Part shown: positions 34,611 through 44,225 of the stretch, piece after piece
Layout: every line of letters starts with the position of its first letter
How positions within the stretch are numbered: position 1 is the first letter of the stretch
Origin: an uncultured Bacteroidota bacterium
Lineage (GTDB): Bacteria > Bacteroidota > Bacteroidia > AKYH767-A > OLB10
Reading direction: 5' to 3'
Assembly: GCA_903881665.1 (NCBI GenBank)
Contig: CAIRUC010000058.1
Location: 1 to 56,843 of the forward strand
DNA length: 56,843 nucleotides
Made by a program: the position numbers and the translations under genes
Notes under the pieces: generated by a model
What the model was told of the DNA's origin: nothing
The model's database searches: none
What the model saw: only the letters and a program-made list of their open reading frames with translations

Positions 34611-34631
34611 CACTCCCGTAAAAGCGGGGTA
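34611..34631 (+). promoter_or_regulatory. 5' leader hairpin of rpsF operon
   Basis: CACTCCC (34611-34617), eight bases, then GGGGTA (34626-34631): CCCG/CGGG pairing at the very 5' end of the mRNA. The rpsL operon leader has the same two blocks with six bases between. Confidence 0.55.
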
Positions 34632-34660
34632 ATGAAAAACAAATAATAAAATTAAAAAAA

Positions 34661-35020
34661 ATGACCAAGCAGTATGAAACCGTAATCGTACTTACGCCGG
34701 TTCTTTTACAAGAGCAGGTAGACGAAGCGGTTGCAAAGTATCGTAAATTCCTCTCCGACAACGGAGCCGTAATTGTTCACGAGAACAATTGGGGATTACG
34801 CAAGCTGGCTTACCCTATTCAGAAGAAGAACACTGGGTTCTACTTCTTATTCGAATTCCAATCAGATCCTATGTTGATCGCGAAAATGGAAGTCGAGTAC
34901 AAAAGGGATGAGCGAATCATGCGTTTCCTAACAATTTCTCTCGACAAACACGCAGTTGCGTACAATGAGCGTAAGCGCAAAAACGCAGCTCAAAAGAAAC
35001 AAGAAGAGTCAGTATCTTAA
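34661..35020 (+). CDS. rpsF: 30S ribosomal protein bS6
   Basis: 119 residues; begins TKQYETVIVLTPVL and contains the bS6 core, with the conserved NNWGLRKLAYPIQKKNTGFYFLFEF central segment (in part). The C-terminus is extended with a basic, Gln/Glu-rich tail. bS6 pairs with bS18 on the platform of the 30S subunit. In Flavobacterium johnsoniae ribosomes, bS6, bS18 and bS21 hold the anti-Shine-Dalgarno end of 16S rRNA away from mRNA (known from structures); this copy is a candidate for that role. rpsR follows 16 nt after. Confidence 0.96.
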   Translation: MTKQYETVIVLTPVLLQEQVDEAVAKYRKFLSDNGAVIVHENNWGLRKLAYPIQKKNTGFYFLFEFQSDPMLIAKMEVEYKRDERIMRFLTISLDKHAVAYNERKRKNAAQKKQEESVS

Positions 35021-35035
35021 AACTCGAAACCGAAC

Positions 35036-35311
35036 ATGGCAACACAACACGTAAATGGAGAAATCCGTTACCTCAACCCGCCGGCAGTAGAGGTGAACAA
35101 GAAAAAATACTGTCGTTTCAAGAAGATTGGCATCAAATACATCGATTACAAGGATGCTACTTTCTTAACGAAATTCGTTAACGAACAAGGAAAAATTCTT
35201 CCTCGACGTTTAACAGGTACATCATTAAAATATCAGCGTAAAGTTGGGCAAGCTATTGCACGTGCACGTCACTTAGCATTAATGCCTTATGTTGCTGATT
35301 TATTCAAATAA
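35036..35311 (+). CDS. rpsR: 30S ribosomal protein bS18
   Basis: 91 residues. The bS18 core [18 protein letters not shown] ... [31 protein letters not shown] (read here in pieces) is intact. Partner of bS6 on the platform. The N-terminal ~18 residues are a lineage extension. It lies between bS6 (16 nt upstream) and bL9 (21 nt downstream), which has its own Shine-Dalgarno sequence. Confidence 0.96.
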   Translation: MATQHVNGEIRYLNPPAVEVNKKKYCRFKKIGIKYIDYKDATFLTKFVNEQGKILPRRLTGTSLKYQRKVGQAIARARHLALMPYVADLFK

Positions 35312-35317
35312 GCGAAC

Positions 35318-35322
35318 GGAGG
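35318..35322 (+). promoter_or_regulatory. Shine-Dalgarno site for rplI
   Basis: GGAGG exactly 10 nt before the rplI ATG (35333). Shine-Dalgarno sites are infrequent in this lineage. Confidence 0.7.
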
Positions 35323-35332
35323 AAAAATAACC

Positions 35333-35779
35333 ATGGAAGTAATTCTTAAACAAGACATAAAAAACCTGGGCTACGCCGACGATATCGTAAAAGTTCGTAA
35401 CGGATTTGGCCTTAACTACTTAATTCCTCGTGGGTTTGCAGTGATTGCAAACGTTTCTAACAAGAAGATTCACGCTGAAGTAGTTAAACAACGCGCTCAT
35501 AAACTTAATAAGGTTCGTCAAGATGCTGATGCATTAGTAGCGAAACTTGAAAGTGTAACATTGACCATTGGTGCCAAAGTGGGTGAAAACGGAAAACTAT
35601 TCGGATCCATCACTTCTCAACAATTAGTTGAAAAACTAAAATCAATGGGATATGAAATCGATAAAAAGCACATTGTAATGCCGGAAGAACATATTAAGAA
35701 AACCGGAACTTACACTGCAGAGGTAATCGTTCATAGAGATATCCGTGCTAAGTTAAACTTCGAAGTAGCTGAAGGATAA
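35333..35779 (+). CDS. rplI: 50S ribosomal protein bL9
   Basis: 148 residues; N-terminal domain MEVILKQDIKNLGYADDIVKVRNGFGLNYLIPRGFA-like and the usual C-terminal domain; full-length, the two domains being joined by the long helix. Binds 23S rRNA near the L1 stalk. Third gene of the rpsF-rpsR-rplI operon and the one preceded by a clear Shine-Dalgarno site (GGAGG, spacing 10). Confidence 0.96.
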   Translation: MEVILKQDIKNLGYADDIVKVRNGFGLNYLIPRGFAVIANVSNKKIHAEVVKQRAHKLNKVRQDADALVAKLESVTLTIGAKVGENGKLFGSITSQQLVEKLKSMGYEIDKKHIVMPEEHIKKTGTYTAEVIVHRDIRAKLNFEVAEG

Positions 35780-35798
35780 TTATCACGATAAATTACCT

Positions 35799-35829
35799 AA
35801 GAGGGCAGGGTTTTCACTCTGCCTTCTTT
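35799..35829 (+). terminator. terminator after rplI
   Basis: Stem AAGAGGGCAG / CTGCCTTCTT (one G-T pair) with a 10-nt loop, ending CTTCTTT. It separates rplI and efp; read-through is possible since the U tract is short. Confidence 0.6.
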
Positions 35830-35868
35830 ATGAAGAACAAAAGCGTAAACGAATAATACCTTAAAAAA

Positions 35869-36429
35869 ATGGCTACAACTGGCGACGTACACGTAGGAAC
35901 AGTCCTTCGTTATAATGGTGAACTTTGTGTTATCGTTGAATGGCAACACCGTACACCAGGTAACTTAAGAGCATTTTACCAAGGTAAGATGCGTAATATC
36001 AAAACGGGCAAATTATTAGAAAACAGATTCCGTTCGGGAGAAGAAGTAGAAATTGCTCGTGTTGAATACAAATTGATGGAATATTTATATGCAGACGGAG
36101 ATTTTCTCGTTTGTATGGATCAAGAAAACTTCGAACAAGTATCTGTGCCGGGTGAACTTTTCGGTGACTCACTAAAATTCATCAAAGAAGGAATGGAAGT
36201 TAAAGTATCCTTCGAAAGCGAATTACCAATTCTAGCTGAGCCTCCTACTTTTGTGGAAATGGTAATCACTTACTGTGAACCAGGACTTAAAGGAGATACT
36301 GCAACTAACACTTTGAAACCAGCGACCATGGAAAACGGCGCAATAGTGAACGTTCCTCTTTTTGTAGAAGAAGGCCAAAAAATAAAAATAGACACCCGTA
36401 CAGGGACTTATGTGGAGCGTGTAAAGTAA
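35869..36429 (+). CDS. efp: translation elongation factor P
   Basis: 186 residues; three beta-barrel domains with the loop YQGKMRNIK in domain I, where EF-P modification takes place in other bacteria (residue at the loop tip is Lys or Arg). It rescues ribosomes stalled at proline runs. C-terminal GTYVERV is the family end. Separate transcript from rplI by the hairpin at 35799. No yeaZ/epm-type modification gene is visible here. Confidence 0.96.
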   Translation: MATTGDVHVGTVLRYNGELCVIVEWQHRTPGNLRAFYQGKMRNIKTGKLLENRFRSGEEVEIARVEYKLMEYLYADGDFLVCMDQENFEQVSVPGELFGDSLKFIKEGMEVKVSFESELPILAEPPTFVEMVITYCEPGLKGDTATNTLKPATMENGAIVNVPLFVEEGQKIKIDTRTGTYVERVK

Positions 36430-36465
36430 TTAGTGACTATTTGACTAGTCTGTCTAGTCCAAAAT

Positions 36466-36496
36466 AAAGGCTGATTCCGATGGATTCGGCCTTTTT
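36466..36496 (+). terminator. terminator of efp
   Basis: Stem AAAGGCTGATTCC / GGATTCGGCCTTT (one mismatch, one G-T) with loop GAT and T run. Confidence 0.8.
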
Positions 36497-36831
36497 CATT
36501 TTAATTATTTATACAAAAAAAGAGGTCTCCATTTTCGCACAGCAATAATAGCCGAACGATTTCAATAAAGAACACAGGAATTCTTTTTCACAAAAACCAA
36601 TAATAAACGCTTAATTTAATGAGGAATTAATGCAATTGAGAATACACTATTTCTTAATGACGAGTATTTAATATTGATTTCAATTAAAGAGAATACATAA
36701 CTAGACTTCAAATAAATTGATGGATCAACGGATACGACAAATTAACCCTTATAACAGAAAAAATCTATCAATAAATTTTCCTCAAAACAATCTAAATTAA
36801 AAGGGGAATTGGATTCACAAAAGTAGGTCAC

Positions 36832-36868
36832 AAAAAAAATGGGCTACTCGATTAGAGCAACCCATTTT
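36832..36868 (-). terminator. terminator of the rpsL-rplQ ribosomal cluster
   Basis: On the minus strand GGGTTGCTC / GAGTAGCCC form nine pairs (two G-U) around TAATC, framed by an AAAAT run before and eight T after. It lies 17 nt past the rplQ stop. Confidence 0.85.
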
Positions 36869-36884
36869 CTCATATTTAAGAAAA

Positions 36885-37364
36885 TTATTCTTCAGTTGTA
36901 GATGTAGCGTTGCTATCAGTATCTGTTTTAGGAGTAGCTTTTTTACCACCACGACGACGAGTAGTTTTAGCTGCTTTCTTAGAAGAACTATCTTTCAATA
37001 AGTTTTCATTAAAGTCAACTAATTCGATCATACACATTTCGGCAGCATCACCTTGGCGATTACCTGTTTTAATGATACGAGTATATCCACCTGGACGATC
37101 AGCAACTTTAACAGCTACTTCACGAAACAATTCAGTCACTGCCTCTTTGTTTTGCAGATCAGCGAAAACCATACGACGAGAGTGCGTAGAATCTGCTTTT
37201 GAACGAGTGATTATAGGCTCAACGAATACACGAAGCGCTTTTGCTTTCGCAACAGTTGTAAAGATACGCTTGTGCGTGATCAAAGAGATTGCCATATTAC
37301 TGAGCATCGCAGAACGATGCCCCTCCTTACGGCCTAAATGGTTATTTTTCTTACCGTGACGCAT
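36885..37364 (-). CDS. rplQ: 50S ribosomal protein bL17
   Basis: 159 residues; core [18 protein letters not shown] is the bL17 signature and the first ~115 residues align with the usual length. The C-terminal ~40 residues are a Lys/Arg/Ala/Thr-rich tail ending STTEE, an extension. Last gene of the long ribosomal protein transcript; directly after rpoA (59 bp). Confidence 0.95.
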   Translation of the reverse strand: MRHGKKNNHLGRKEGHRSAMLSNMAISLITHKRIFTTVAKAKALRVFVEPIITRSKADSTHSRRMVFADLQNKEAVTELFREVAVKVADRPGGYTRIIKTGNRQGDAAEMCMIELVDFNENLLKDSSSKKAAKTTRRRGGKKATPKTDTDSNATSTTEE

Positions 37365-37423
37365 TTTAGATAGGAATTACTTTATAAACTTTCCTTTAAC
37401 AAGGAATGTTATCAATGTTTAAA

Positions 37424-38416
37424 TTAATCTTTATCGAGCATATATTTCGATACATTCATACCGAAGCTCAGGTTTTTACTTCTTACTAATTCTTCTAACT
37501 CCGTTAGCGATTTCTTACCGAAATTTCTAAATTTCAATAAATCAGCTTTTGTATAACTTACTAAGTCCCCTAATGTTTCAACATCAGCAGCTTTCAAGCA
37601 ATTTAATGCACGAACGCTTAAGTCCATATCAACCAATTTGGTTTTCAATAACTGACGCATATGTAAGGTAGCCTCATCTAATTCCTCAGCAGGTTGCTTA
37701 GGTTTCGACTCTAACGTGATTTTCTCATCAGAAAATAACATGAAGTGATGAATCAAAATTTCTGCAGCCTCTTTCAACGCATCTTTAGGATGAATTGAAC
37801 CATCTGAAGTGATTTCAACAACCAATTTTTCGTAGTCAGTTTTCTGCTCAACGCGATAGTTCTCGATGAAATATTTTACGTTTCTAATTGGAGTGTAAAT
37901 TGCATCAAGGAAGATTGTTCCTATAGGAGCCGTACTAGTTCTGTTTTCCTCAGATGGAACATAACCTCTACCTTTTTCGATAGTAATATCCATTTGAATT
38001 TTAACACTAGGATCCATATTACAAATTACGAAATCAGGATTAAGAACTTGGAATGCAGTAGTATGCTTCGCGATATCACCTGCATTAAAAGTTTCTTTAC
38101 CATTTACGGTAAGATGCACTTTTTCAGACTCGGTACCTTCTATTTGACGTTTAAAACGAACTTGCTTTAAGTTAAGGATAATCTCAGTCATATCTTCGAT
38201 TACACCTTTTATCGTAGAGAATTCATGATCTACTCCGGAAATCTTAATCGAAGTGATTGCATACCCTTCTAACGAACTTAGCAGAATTCTGCGCAATGCA
38301 TTTCCAACCGTAATACCATATCCCGGCTCTAACGGACGGAACTCGAATTGCCCGAAAGTTTCGGTAGCATGATTCATGATCACTTTGTCCGGTTGCTGAA
38401 AAGCTAATATTGCCAT
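37424..38416 (-). CDS. rpoA: DNA-directed RNA polymerase subunit alpha
   Basis: 330 residues: N-terminal dimerisation domain ([28 protein letters not shown]) and C-terminal domain with the HhH-containing [31 protein letters not shown]. Single chain, normal length. Located between rpsD and rplQ, as in the standard alpha operon. The alpha C-terminal region binds upstream DNA and activators. Confidence 0.97.
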   Translation of the reverse strand: MAILAFQQPDKVIMNHATETFGQFEFRPLEPGYGITVGNALRRILLSSLEGYAITSIKISGVDHEFSTIKGVIEDMTEIILNLKQVRFKRQIEGTESEKVHLTVNGKETFNAGDIAKHTTAFQVLNPDFVICNMDPSVKIQMDITIEKGRGYVPSEENRTSTAPIGTIFLDAIYTPIRNVKYFIENYRVEQKTDYEKLVVEITSDGSIHPKDALKEAAEILIHHFMLFSDEKITLESKPKQPAEELDEATLHMRQLLKTKLVDMDLSVRALNCLKAADVETLGDLVSYTKADLLKFRNFGKKSLTELEELVRSKNLSFGMNVSKYMLDKD

Positions 38417-38506
38417 GTTTTCTGTTGTGGTTTTTGAGTTTTAAATATTCCTGTTGAACAATAAGTAGATTGAATAAACCTTTCGGCCAACAATCAAGAC
38501 TCAGGA

Positions 38507-39112
38507 TTACTTCGAATATAATTCGACGATTAATTGCTCCTTAATATTTTCAGTTAATTCTTCGCGTGAAGGAGGGTTAAGGAACTTACCTGCCATTTTG
38601 CTTCCATCCCATTCTATCCAGCCATACTTACCAATTCTTGAAGCAAGAGAGTCAGATATAGCAGGTAATGATTTAGATTTCTCACGAACGGCAACAACAT
38701 CACCTGAACGTAGAGTATAAGAAGAGATATTTACTACCTCACCATTAACAGTAATATGACGGTGACCAACTAATTGACGAGCAGCTGAACGAGTAGGTGC
38801 GATCCCCATACGGTAAACCACATTATCTAAACGAGACTCAATTAACTTTAAAAGGTTTTCACCTGTAATTCCTTCCATACGTGAGGCACGATCAAAAATC
38901 TTCGCAAACTGACGTTCTAAAATTCCATACATATATTTCACTTTCTGCTTTTCCATTAACTGAACTGCATACTCAGAAACCTTTGCACGTTTTTTATTAT
39001 TTCCGTGTTGTCCAGGAGGATAACTACGTTTTTCGAAATTCTTATCAGGACCGAAGATTGGCTCACGGAATTTTCTGGAGATCCTGGTTTTAGGGCCTAT
39101 ATATCTTGCCAT
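38507..39112 (-). CDS. rpsD: 30S ribosomal protein uS4
   Basis: 201 residues with [13 protein letters not shown] at the N-terminus and the S4 RNA-binding fold ([10 protein letters not shown] ... [14 protein letters not shown]). Primary 16S rRNA binder and, in other bacteria, a translational repressor of the alpha operon; here any such site would lie on the rpsM-side leader, not seen clearly. Confidence 0.96.
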   Translation of the reverse strand: MARYIGPKTRISRKFREPIFGPDKNFEKRSYPPGQHGNNKKRAKVSEYAVQLMEKQKVKYMYGILERQFAKIFDRASRMEGITGENLLKLIESRLDNVVYRMGIAPTRSAARQLVGHRHITVNGEVVNISSYTLRSGDVVAVREKSKSLPAISDSLASRIGKYGWIEWDGSKMAGKFLNPPSREELTENIKEQLIVELYSK

Positions 39113-39161
39113 TGTTGCTTATTCGCTGTAATTGTTTTAACTAATTTAAACTTACCTAAGA

Positions 39162-39551
39162 TTAGATTCTTCGTTTCTTAGGAGGACGACAACCATTATG
39201 TGGAATAGGTGTTATGTCCATGATTTCAGTAACCTCAATTCCTGAAGTATGTAAAGTTCTGATTGCAGACTCACGTCCAGAACCAGGTCCTTTAACAAAC
39301 ACCTTCACTTTACGAAGACCTAAATCAAAAGCCACTTTTGAACAATCAGCAGCGGCGAGCTGAGCAGCATAAGGAGTATTCTTTTTAGAACCTCTAAATC
39401 CCATTTTTCCAGCAGATGCCCAAGAAATAACTTGTCCTGCGGAGTTTGTTAAGCTAATAATGATGTTGTTAAAAGTAGCATTGATATGCGCTTCGCCTAC
39501 TGCTTCAACTTTAACAATTTTTTTCTTTACAGCTTTTGTCTGTTTAGCCAT
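39162..39551 (-). CDS. rpsK: 30S ribosomal protein uS11
   Basis: 129 residues; contains [41 protein letters not shown] (in parts), [11 protein letters not shown] and the C-terminal [15 protein letters not shown] that defines uS11. Binds h23/h24 of 16S rRNA. Follows rpsM by 38 bp and precedes rpsD by 49 bp. Confidence 0.96.
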   Translation of the reverse strand: MAKQTKAVKKKIVKVEAVGEAHINATFNNIIISLTNSAGQVISWASAGKMGFRGSKKNTPYAAQLAAADCSKVAFDLGLRKVKVFVKGPGSGRESAIRTLHTSGIEVTEIMDITPIPHNGCRPPKKRRI

Positions 39552-39589
39552 TTTTCAGAATGGATATATTAATTATCAGAATTCAATTA

Positions 39590-39967
39590 TTATTTAGTTA
39601 CCTTCTTTTTATTAGCAACTGTCTTACGTTTACCTTTACGGGTACGACAGTTGTTTTTAGTACGTTGACCACGTACAGGAAGGCCTAAACGATGGCGAAC
39701 GCCACGGTAGCAACCGATGTCCATCAAGCGTTTAATATTGAGTTGAGTCTCAGATCTAAGAGCACCTTCAACCTTGTAATTCTCAGTGATAATTACGCGG
39801 ATTTTAGTTAACTCATCATCGTCCCACTCTTGAACTTTTTTATCAAAACTCACACCTGCTTCGGTTAGAATTTTCTGAGCTGACGAACGACCGATTCCGT
39901 AAATGTAGGTAAGACCAATCTCACCTCTTTTATTCTTTGGTAAATCTATACCAGATATACGAGCCAT
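39590..39967 (-). CDS. rpsM: 30S ribosomal protein uS13
   Basis: 125 residues; [26 protein letters not shown] start and [24 protein letters not shown] end are typical. Contacts the 50S subunit (bridge B1) and tRNA in the P site. Preceded by rpmJ, which lies 42 bp upstream on the transcript. Confidence 0.96.
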   Translation of the reverse strand: MARISGIDLPKNKRGEIGLTYIYGIGRSSAQKILTEAGVSFDKKVQEWDDDELTKIRVIITENYKVEGALRSETQLNIKRLMDIGCYRGVRHRLGLPVRGQRTKNNCRTRKGKRKTVANKKKVTK

Positions 39968-40009
39968 TGAAGAATATAATTACTTTGTGTTTGACTTAAT
40001 TGTAAATGA

Positions 40010-40126
40010 TTAACCTTGACGCATTTTAAAGCGTGGATTTTTTTTGTTAATCACGTAGAGGCGACCTTTACGACGAACGATTTTACAATCCGCGCTGCGC
40101 TTCTTTAAAGATGGGCGTACTTTCAT
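40010..40126 (-). CDS. rpmJ: 50S ribosomal protein bL36
   Basis: A short gene of 38 residues: [20 protein letters not shown] then a C-terminal RFKMRQG. The usual C-C-C-H zinc set is incomplete: only one Cys (Cys14) is seen, so this is a zinc-free (C-minus) form of bL36. Lies between infA and rpsM, its normal place. Confidence 0.92.
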   Translation of the reverse strand: MKVRPSLKKRSADCKIVRRKGRLYVINKKNPRFKMRQG

Positions 40127-40164
40127 GTTCTTTTCTACTAGTCGGTGGATTTAACCACACCTTG

Positions 40165-40383
40165 TTATTTGTATCGATATGTTATACGACCTTTTGACAA
40201 ATCGTAAGGAGACATTTCTACTTTCACTTTATCACCGGGAAGAATTTTAATATAATTCATCCTCATCTTTCCCGATATATGAGCTATAATCTCATGACCG
40301 TTTTCGAGTTCAACGCGGAAAGTTGCGTTAGATAGGGCTTCTACAATTGTCCCGTCTTGCTCGATTGCTGGTTGTTTTGACAT
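40165..40383 (-). CDS. infA: translation initiation factor IF-1
   Basis: 72 residues; [52 protein letters not shown] (given here in outline) is the OB-fold of IF-1, with [17 protein letters not shown] near the end. It blocks the A site during initiation. Sits 3 nt after map, in the usual secY-map-infA order. Confidence 0.97.
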   Translation of the reverse strand: MSKQPAIEQDGTIVEALSNATFRVELENGHEIIAHISGKMRMNYIKILPGDKVKVEMSPYDLSKGRITYRYK

Positions 40384-40386
40384 AGA

Positions 40387-41217
40387 TCAGTTCAGAGTTA
40401 ATACTACCTCTGTAATATTTTTATTTTTACTAATTGCAACTTCAATTTCAAGGAAAGAACTTAGAATATCCGGTTGAATATCCGTGACACAGATCGTATG
40501 TTCGAAGTGAGCGGCTGGTTGTTTATCTAATGTGATAACTGTCCAACCATCCTTCATTTGACGAATATGACGTGTTCCCATATTAATCATAGGTTCAATT
40601 GCGATAGTCATACCCTCTTTTAATACAGGACCAGAACCTTTCTTACCGTAATTCGGCACTTCGGGACGTTCATGTAATTTTCTTCCAACACCATGCCCGA
40701 CCAATTCACGAACTACTCCATAACCAAAAGATTCGGCGTAATCTTGAACTGCGGCACTAATATCACCTACTCTATTGCCATTACGAGCTTTTTCAATGCC
40801 TTTTATCAAGGAAGTTTTCGTAACACGTAACAAAGTCAGTACATCTTCGTTCACTACACCAACAGGAAATGTATAAGCTGAATCTCCATGAAATCCATTT
40901 TTATACGCACCGCAATCAATTGAAACCACATCACCATCCATTATGATTCTATTTCCAGGGATACCATGAACTACTTCTTCATTAACTGAAATACATAATG
41001 AATGTTTAAATCCATGATACCCTTTAAACGATGGTTCTGCACCATTGTCGCGAAGAAATTGCTCAGCAATTGCATCCAACTCAAGCGTAGAAACACCAGG
41101 TTTCAAATGACTAGCAACCTCTGCTAGTGTCTTTCCAACAAGTAAAGAACTAATTCTTAATAACTCTATTTCTTCTTTAGATTTATACACTATAGCACCA
41201 GCACTCATCTTTTTCAA
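40387..41217 (-). CDS. map: methionine aminopeptidase, type I
   Basis: 276 residues. All five metal ligands are present: Asp101, Asp112, His175, Glu208 and Glu239, plus the His84 of the active site. It removes the N-terminal Met of new proteins. The ATG used is the first in frame; Met4 is an alternative. infA follows 3 nt after the stop. Length agrees with the type I family plus a short N-terminal extension. Confidence 0.96.
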   Translation of the reverse strand: MKKMSAGAIVYKSKEEIELLRISSLLVGKTLAEVASHLKPGVSTLELDAIAEQFLRDNGAEPSFKGYHGFKHSLCISVNEEVVHGIPGNRIIMDGDVVSIDCGAYKNGFHGDSAYTFPVGVVNEDVLTLLRVTKTSLIKGIEKARNGNRVGDISAAVQDYAESFGYGVVRELVGHGVGRKLHERPEVPNYGKKGSGPVLKEGMTIAIEPMINMGTRHIRQMKDGWTVITLDKQPAAHFEHTICVTDIQPDILSSFLEIEVAISKNKNITEVVLTLN

Positions 41218-41236
41218 CTAGTGTATATATTCTAAA

Positions 41237-42595
41237 TTAGGCAGTTGCAGGTGTAGAGCGACCTTTAATGCGACCCGATTTCATTAATCCATCGTAATGG
41301 CGCATTAGCAAATGACTTTCTATTTGTTGTAATGTATCTAATACTACACCCACAATAATTAATAATGAGGTGCCGCCGTAGAATTGTGCAAAGTTAGTAT
41401 TTACTCCGGCAATTTTAGCAAAAGTTGGAAGAATTGCTACTAAAGCCAAAAATATTGAACCAGGAAGTGTAATTTTCGACATCACATCATCTATAAACTC
41501 AGATGTTTTTCGACCAGGTTTCACTCCAGGGATAAACCCACCATTCTTTTTCATATCATCAGCCATCTGACTAGGATTCACAGCAATAGCAGTATAGAAA
41601 TAAGTAAAAAGGATAATCAAAGTAGCGAAAACTATATTATAAAGTGGAGAATGGAAATCAGTTATATTTGCGGCAAAACCTCTCCACGAATCAGATTCCG
41701 GAAAGAACTGAGCAATGTACGCTGGAATAAACATAATTGCTTGAGCAAAAACGATTGGCATTACACCTGCCGCATTCACTTTCAATGGGATATACTGACG
41801 AGCACCACCATATTGCTTATTACCTACAATCTTCTTTGCAAACTGCACAGGAATTTTTCTAGTTCCTTGAACGAGGAGAATAACCGCAATAACGACAGCA
41901 AACAACGCCACAATTTCTAATAAGAAGATCACCAAACCACCACCTTGTTCATTTAAACGAGAGAAGAACTCATCTCTCAAAGCAAAAGGCAATCTAGCAA
42001 TGATACCTGTCATAATAATCAAAGATATACCGTTTCCAATTCCTTTCTCTGTTATACGTTCACCCAACCACATTACAAATAAAGTTCCTGCAATTATGAT
42101 TAAAGTAGCCATTATCATAAAGAAAGCTGGAGAAATCACATCAGGGTTAGCATAAGCTATGATAGCACCTGGCGACTGGGTCTTAAGATTAATTAAATAA
42201 CCTGGAGCCTGGAACATAACCACAATAACCGTTAATATACGAGTAAACTGGTTTAATTTTTTACGACCACTTTCTCCTTCTTTTTGAAGCTTTTGGAAAT
42301 AAGGAACAGCAATACCCAATAACTGCACAACAATAGATGCTGAAATGTATGGCATAATACCCAATGCTACAATCGAAGCTTGGGAGAATGCTCCACCGGC
42401 AAACATATCAAGTAGTCCCATAATTCCTCCAGAAGTCTGAGATTTCAGACCTGCAAGTTGAGTTGGGTCCACTCCCGGCAGAATCACATGAGCTGCGAGT
42501 CGGTAAACCAATAGAAACACCATCGTATTAACGATTCTTGTTTTAAGATCGTCAATTTTGAAGATGTTACGGAGTGTTTGGATAAAGTTCTTCAT
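41237..42595 (-). CDS. secY: preprotein translocase subunit SecY
   Basis: 452 residues, ten membrane segments as in all SecY channels; start MKNFIQTLRNIFKIDDLKTRI and the conserved VNPSQMADDMKKNGGFIPGVKPGRKT region (in parts) with the C-terminal cytoplasmic tail. It forms the SecYEG pore for export and membrane insertion. Lies between rplO (6 bp) and map (19 bp). Confidence 0.97.
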   Translation of the reverse strand: MKNFIQTLRNIFKIDDLKTRIVNTMVFLLVYRLAAHVILPGVDPTQLAGLKSQTSGGIMGLLDMFAGGAFSQASIVALGIMPYISASIVVQLLGIAVPYFQKLQKEGESGRKKLNQFTRILTVIVVMFQAPGYLINLKTQSPGAIIAYANPDVISPAFFMIMATLIIIAGTLFVMWLGERITEKGIGNGISLIIMTGIIARLPFALRDEFFSRLNEQGGGLVIFLLEIVALFAVVIAVILLVQGTRKIPVQFAKKIVGNKQYGGARQYIPLKVNAAGVMPIVFAQAIMFIPAYIAQFFPESDSWRGFAANITDFHSPLYNIVFATLIILFTYFYTAIAVNPSQMADDMKKNGGFIPGVKPGRKTSEFIDDVMSKITLPGSIFLALVAILPTFAKIAGVNTNFAQFYGGTSLLIIVGVVLDTLQQIESHLLMRHYDGLMKSGRIKGRSTPATA

Positions 42596-42601
42596 AAGCG
42601 C

Positions 42602-43048
42602 TTATAGAGTTGCGGTTGTTCCGCCTAACTTTTCAATTGCCTCTTTAGCTGTTGCAGAGAATGCATGAGCTGACACGTTAACTTTTGCCGATAAACCACC
42701 GCGACCAAGAATCTTGATACGATCATTTTTCGAAGCAAGTCCTTTAGATACAAATAGTTCCCGAGTAAAATCTGTTATAGACTGTTCAGTTGCTAAAGCA
42801 TGTAATACATCTAAGTTAATTCCGGTATATTCAACACGATTAATGTTTTTAAACCCGAATTTCGGAAGACGACGTTGCAAAGGCATCTGGCCTCCTTCGA
42901 AACCGATTTTTCTGCTGTTACCGCTACGAGATCCAGCACCTTTATGTCCACGAGTAGATGTTCCACCGTGACCAGATCCAGCACCGCGACCAATTCTTTT
43001 TCTATTTTTAACCGCACCTGTGGCCGGTTTTAATTTATTCAATTCCAT
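42602..43048 (-). CDS. rplO: 50S ribosomal protein uL15
   Basis: 148 residues, Gly/Arg-rich N-terminus (RIGRGAGSGHGGTSTRGHKG) and GFEGGQMPLQRRLPKFGF are the uL15 signature. Early assembly protein of the 50S subunit. Follows rpmD (33 bp) and is 6 bp ahead of secY. Confidence 0.96.
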   Translation of the reverse strand: MELNKLKPATGAVKNRKRIGRGAGSGHGGTSTRGHKGAGSRSGNSRKIGFEGGQMPLQRRLPKFGFKNINRVEYTGINLDVLHALATEQSITDFTRELFVSKGLASKNDRIKILGRGGLSAKVNVSAHAFSATAKEAIEKLGGTTATL

Positions 43049-43081
43049 ATTGAGATAATATTTCCCGTTTAAACAACCGGA

Positions 43082-43258
43082 TTATTTTTCTTCTATTGTT
43101 ACTAGATGAGAAACTTTTGCAATCATGCCGCGTATTTGCGGAGTAGCTTCAACTTCTACCGTTTTATGCATGCGAAGACCTAAAGCCTTTAATGTTCTCT
43201 TTTGGTTTTCATTACGGTCGATGCCGCTTTTAACCTGAGTGATTGATACTTTTGCCAT
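43082..43258 (-). CDS. rpmD: 50S ribosomal protein uL30
   Basis: 58 residues: MAKVSITQVKSGIDRNENQK then LKALGLRMHKTVEVEATPQIRGMIAKVSHLV (given here in pieces) is uL30. Lies between rpsE and rplO, its standard position. Length is normal for a bacterial uL30. Confidence 0.94.
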   Translation of the reverse strand: MAKVSITQVKSGIDRNENQKRTLKALGLRMHKTVEVEATPQIRGMIAKVSHLVTIEEK

Positions 43259-43287
43259 AGTCAGATAGCGCGATTTTATACGAATAA

Positions 43288-43803
43288 TTAACCGTTAAAC
43301 ACTTTAGAGAGATCGACACCTCTTTGTAATGCAACAGCGCGAGGATCTCTCATTTTGATTAAAGCATCGATAGTAGCTTTTACCACATTATGAGGATTTG
43401 AAGAGCCTTTAGATTTAGCCAGTACATCAGTAATACCTACGCTCTCTAAAACTGAACGCATTGCACCACCTGCAATTACTCCTGTTCCAGGAGCGGCAGG
43501 CTTAAGGAATACGCGAGCACCACCAAATTTACCATCTTGTTCGTGCGGAACAGTGCCTCTATGAACTGGAACACGTACCAAGTTCTTTTTAGCATCATCG
43601 ATAGCTTTAGTAACAGCATCAGATACTTCCTTTGCTTTACCAAGTCCATGCCCTACAACTCCTTTTTCATCCCCAACAACAACTATTGCTGCGAATCCGA
43701 ATGCGCGACCACCTTTTGTTACTTTGGTAACACGATTTACGGCCACCAATTTGTCGTGAAGTTCTGTGTCGGTAGACTTTACGCGTTTACTGTTCTGAAT
43801 CAT
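43288..43803 (-). CDS. rpsE: 30S ribosomal protein uS5
   Basis: 171 residues with [24 protein letters not shown] and the C-terminal [16 protein letters not shown] motif. Key residues for decoding accuracy are on the loop following KGGR. Follows rplR (32 bp). Confidence 0.96.
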   Translation of the reverse strand: MIQNSKRVKSTDTELHDKLVAVNRVTKVTKGGRAFGFAAIVVVGDEKGVVGHGLGKAKEVSDAVTKAIDDAKKNLVRVPVHRGTVPHEQDGKFGGARVFLKPAAPGTGVIAGGAMRSVLESVGITDVLAKSKGSSNPHNVVKATIDALIKMRDPRAVALQRGVDLSKVFNG

Positions 43804-43835
43804 CGTATTATGAAGATGTCTAACGTTTTCTAATA

Positions 43836-44189
43836 TTAAAATTTAAGTCCTGCTTCTCTAGCACCATCAGCCAAAGCTTTCACACGACCATGATATAAAT
43901 AACCACCGCGATCAAAAACGACAGTTGATACTCCAACTGCAACAGCTTTTTGAGCTACAATTTTACCTACAGCAATAGCTTGTTCAACCTTAGTTGTTTT
44001 AGCATCAACACCACTTTCCATTGAAGAAGCGGCAACGATTGTATGACCTTTTAAATCATCGATTATCTGAGCATAAATCGCTTTATTAGAACGAAATATT
44101 GACAATCTAGGGCACTCTGAAGTACCTTTTATAGACTTACGAATACGAGCGCGTATCTTAGTCCTGCGTAATAGTTTTTGATCTTGCAT
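43836..44189 (-). CDS. rplR: 50S ribosomal protein uL18
   Basis: 117 residues; [34 protein letters not shown], and the end [24 protein letters not shown] are uL18. Binds 5S rRNA together with uL5. 36 bp after rplF. Confidence 0.96.
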   Translation of the reverse strand: MQDQKLLRRTKIRARIRKSIKGTSECPRLSIFRSNKAIYAQIIDDLKGHTIVAASSMESGVDAKTTKVEQAIAVGKIVAQKAVAVGVSTVVFDRGGYLYHGRVKALADGAREAGLKF

Positions 44190-44225
44190 GGTTCAAATAA
44201 CCACTTAATTAGGTTCTGTATGAAA

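Larger units (their letters stand above)
36430..36884. other. intergenic region between convergent efp and rplQ
   Basis: 455 bp. It holds the efp terminator (36466-36496), an inverted repeat GACTAG-TCTGT-CTAGTC (36444-36460), the rplQ terminator (36832-36868) and about 330 bp of AT-rich sequence with no ORF of coding character and no repeat seen. Confidence 0.6.

Noticed and set aside
36910..37359. 149-codon open frame on the plus strand opposite rplQ
   Set aside because: Exact antisense shadow of a clear bL17 gene; no independent coding features.
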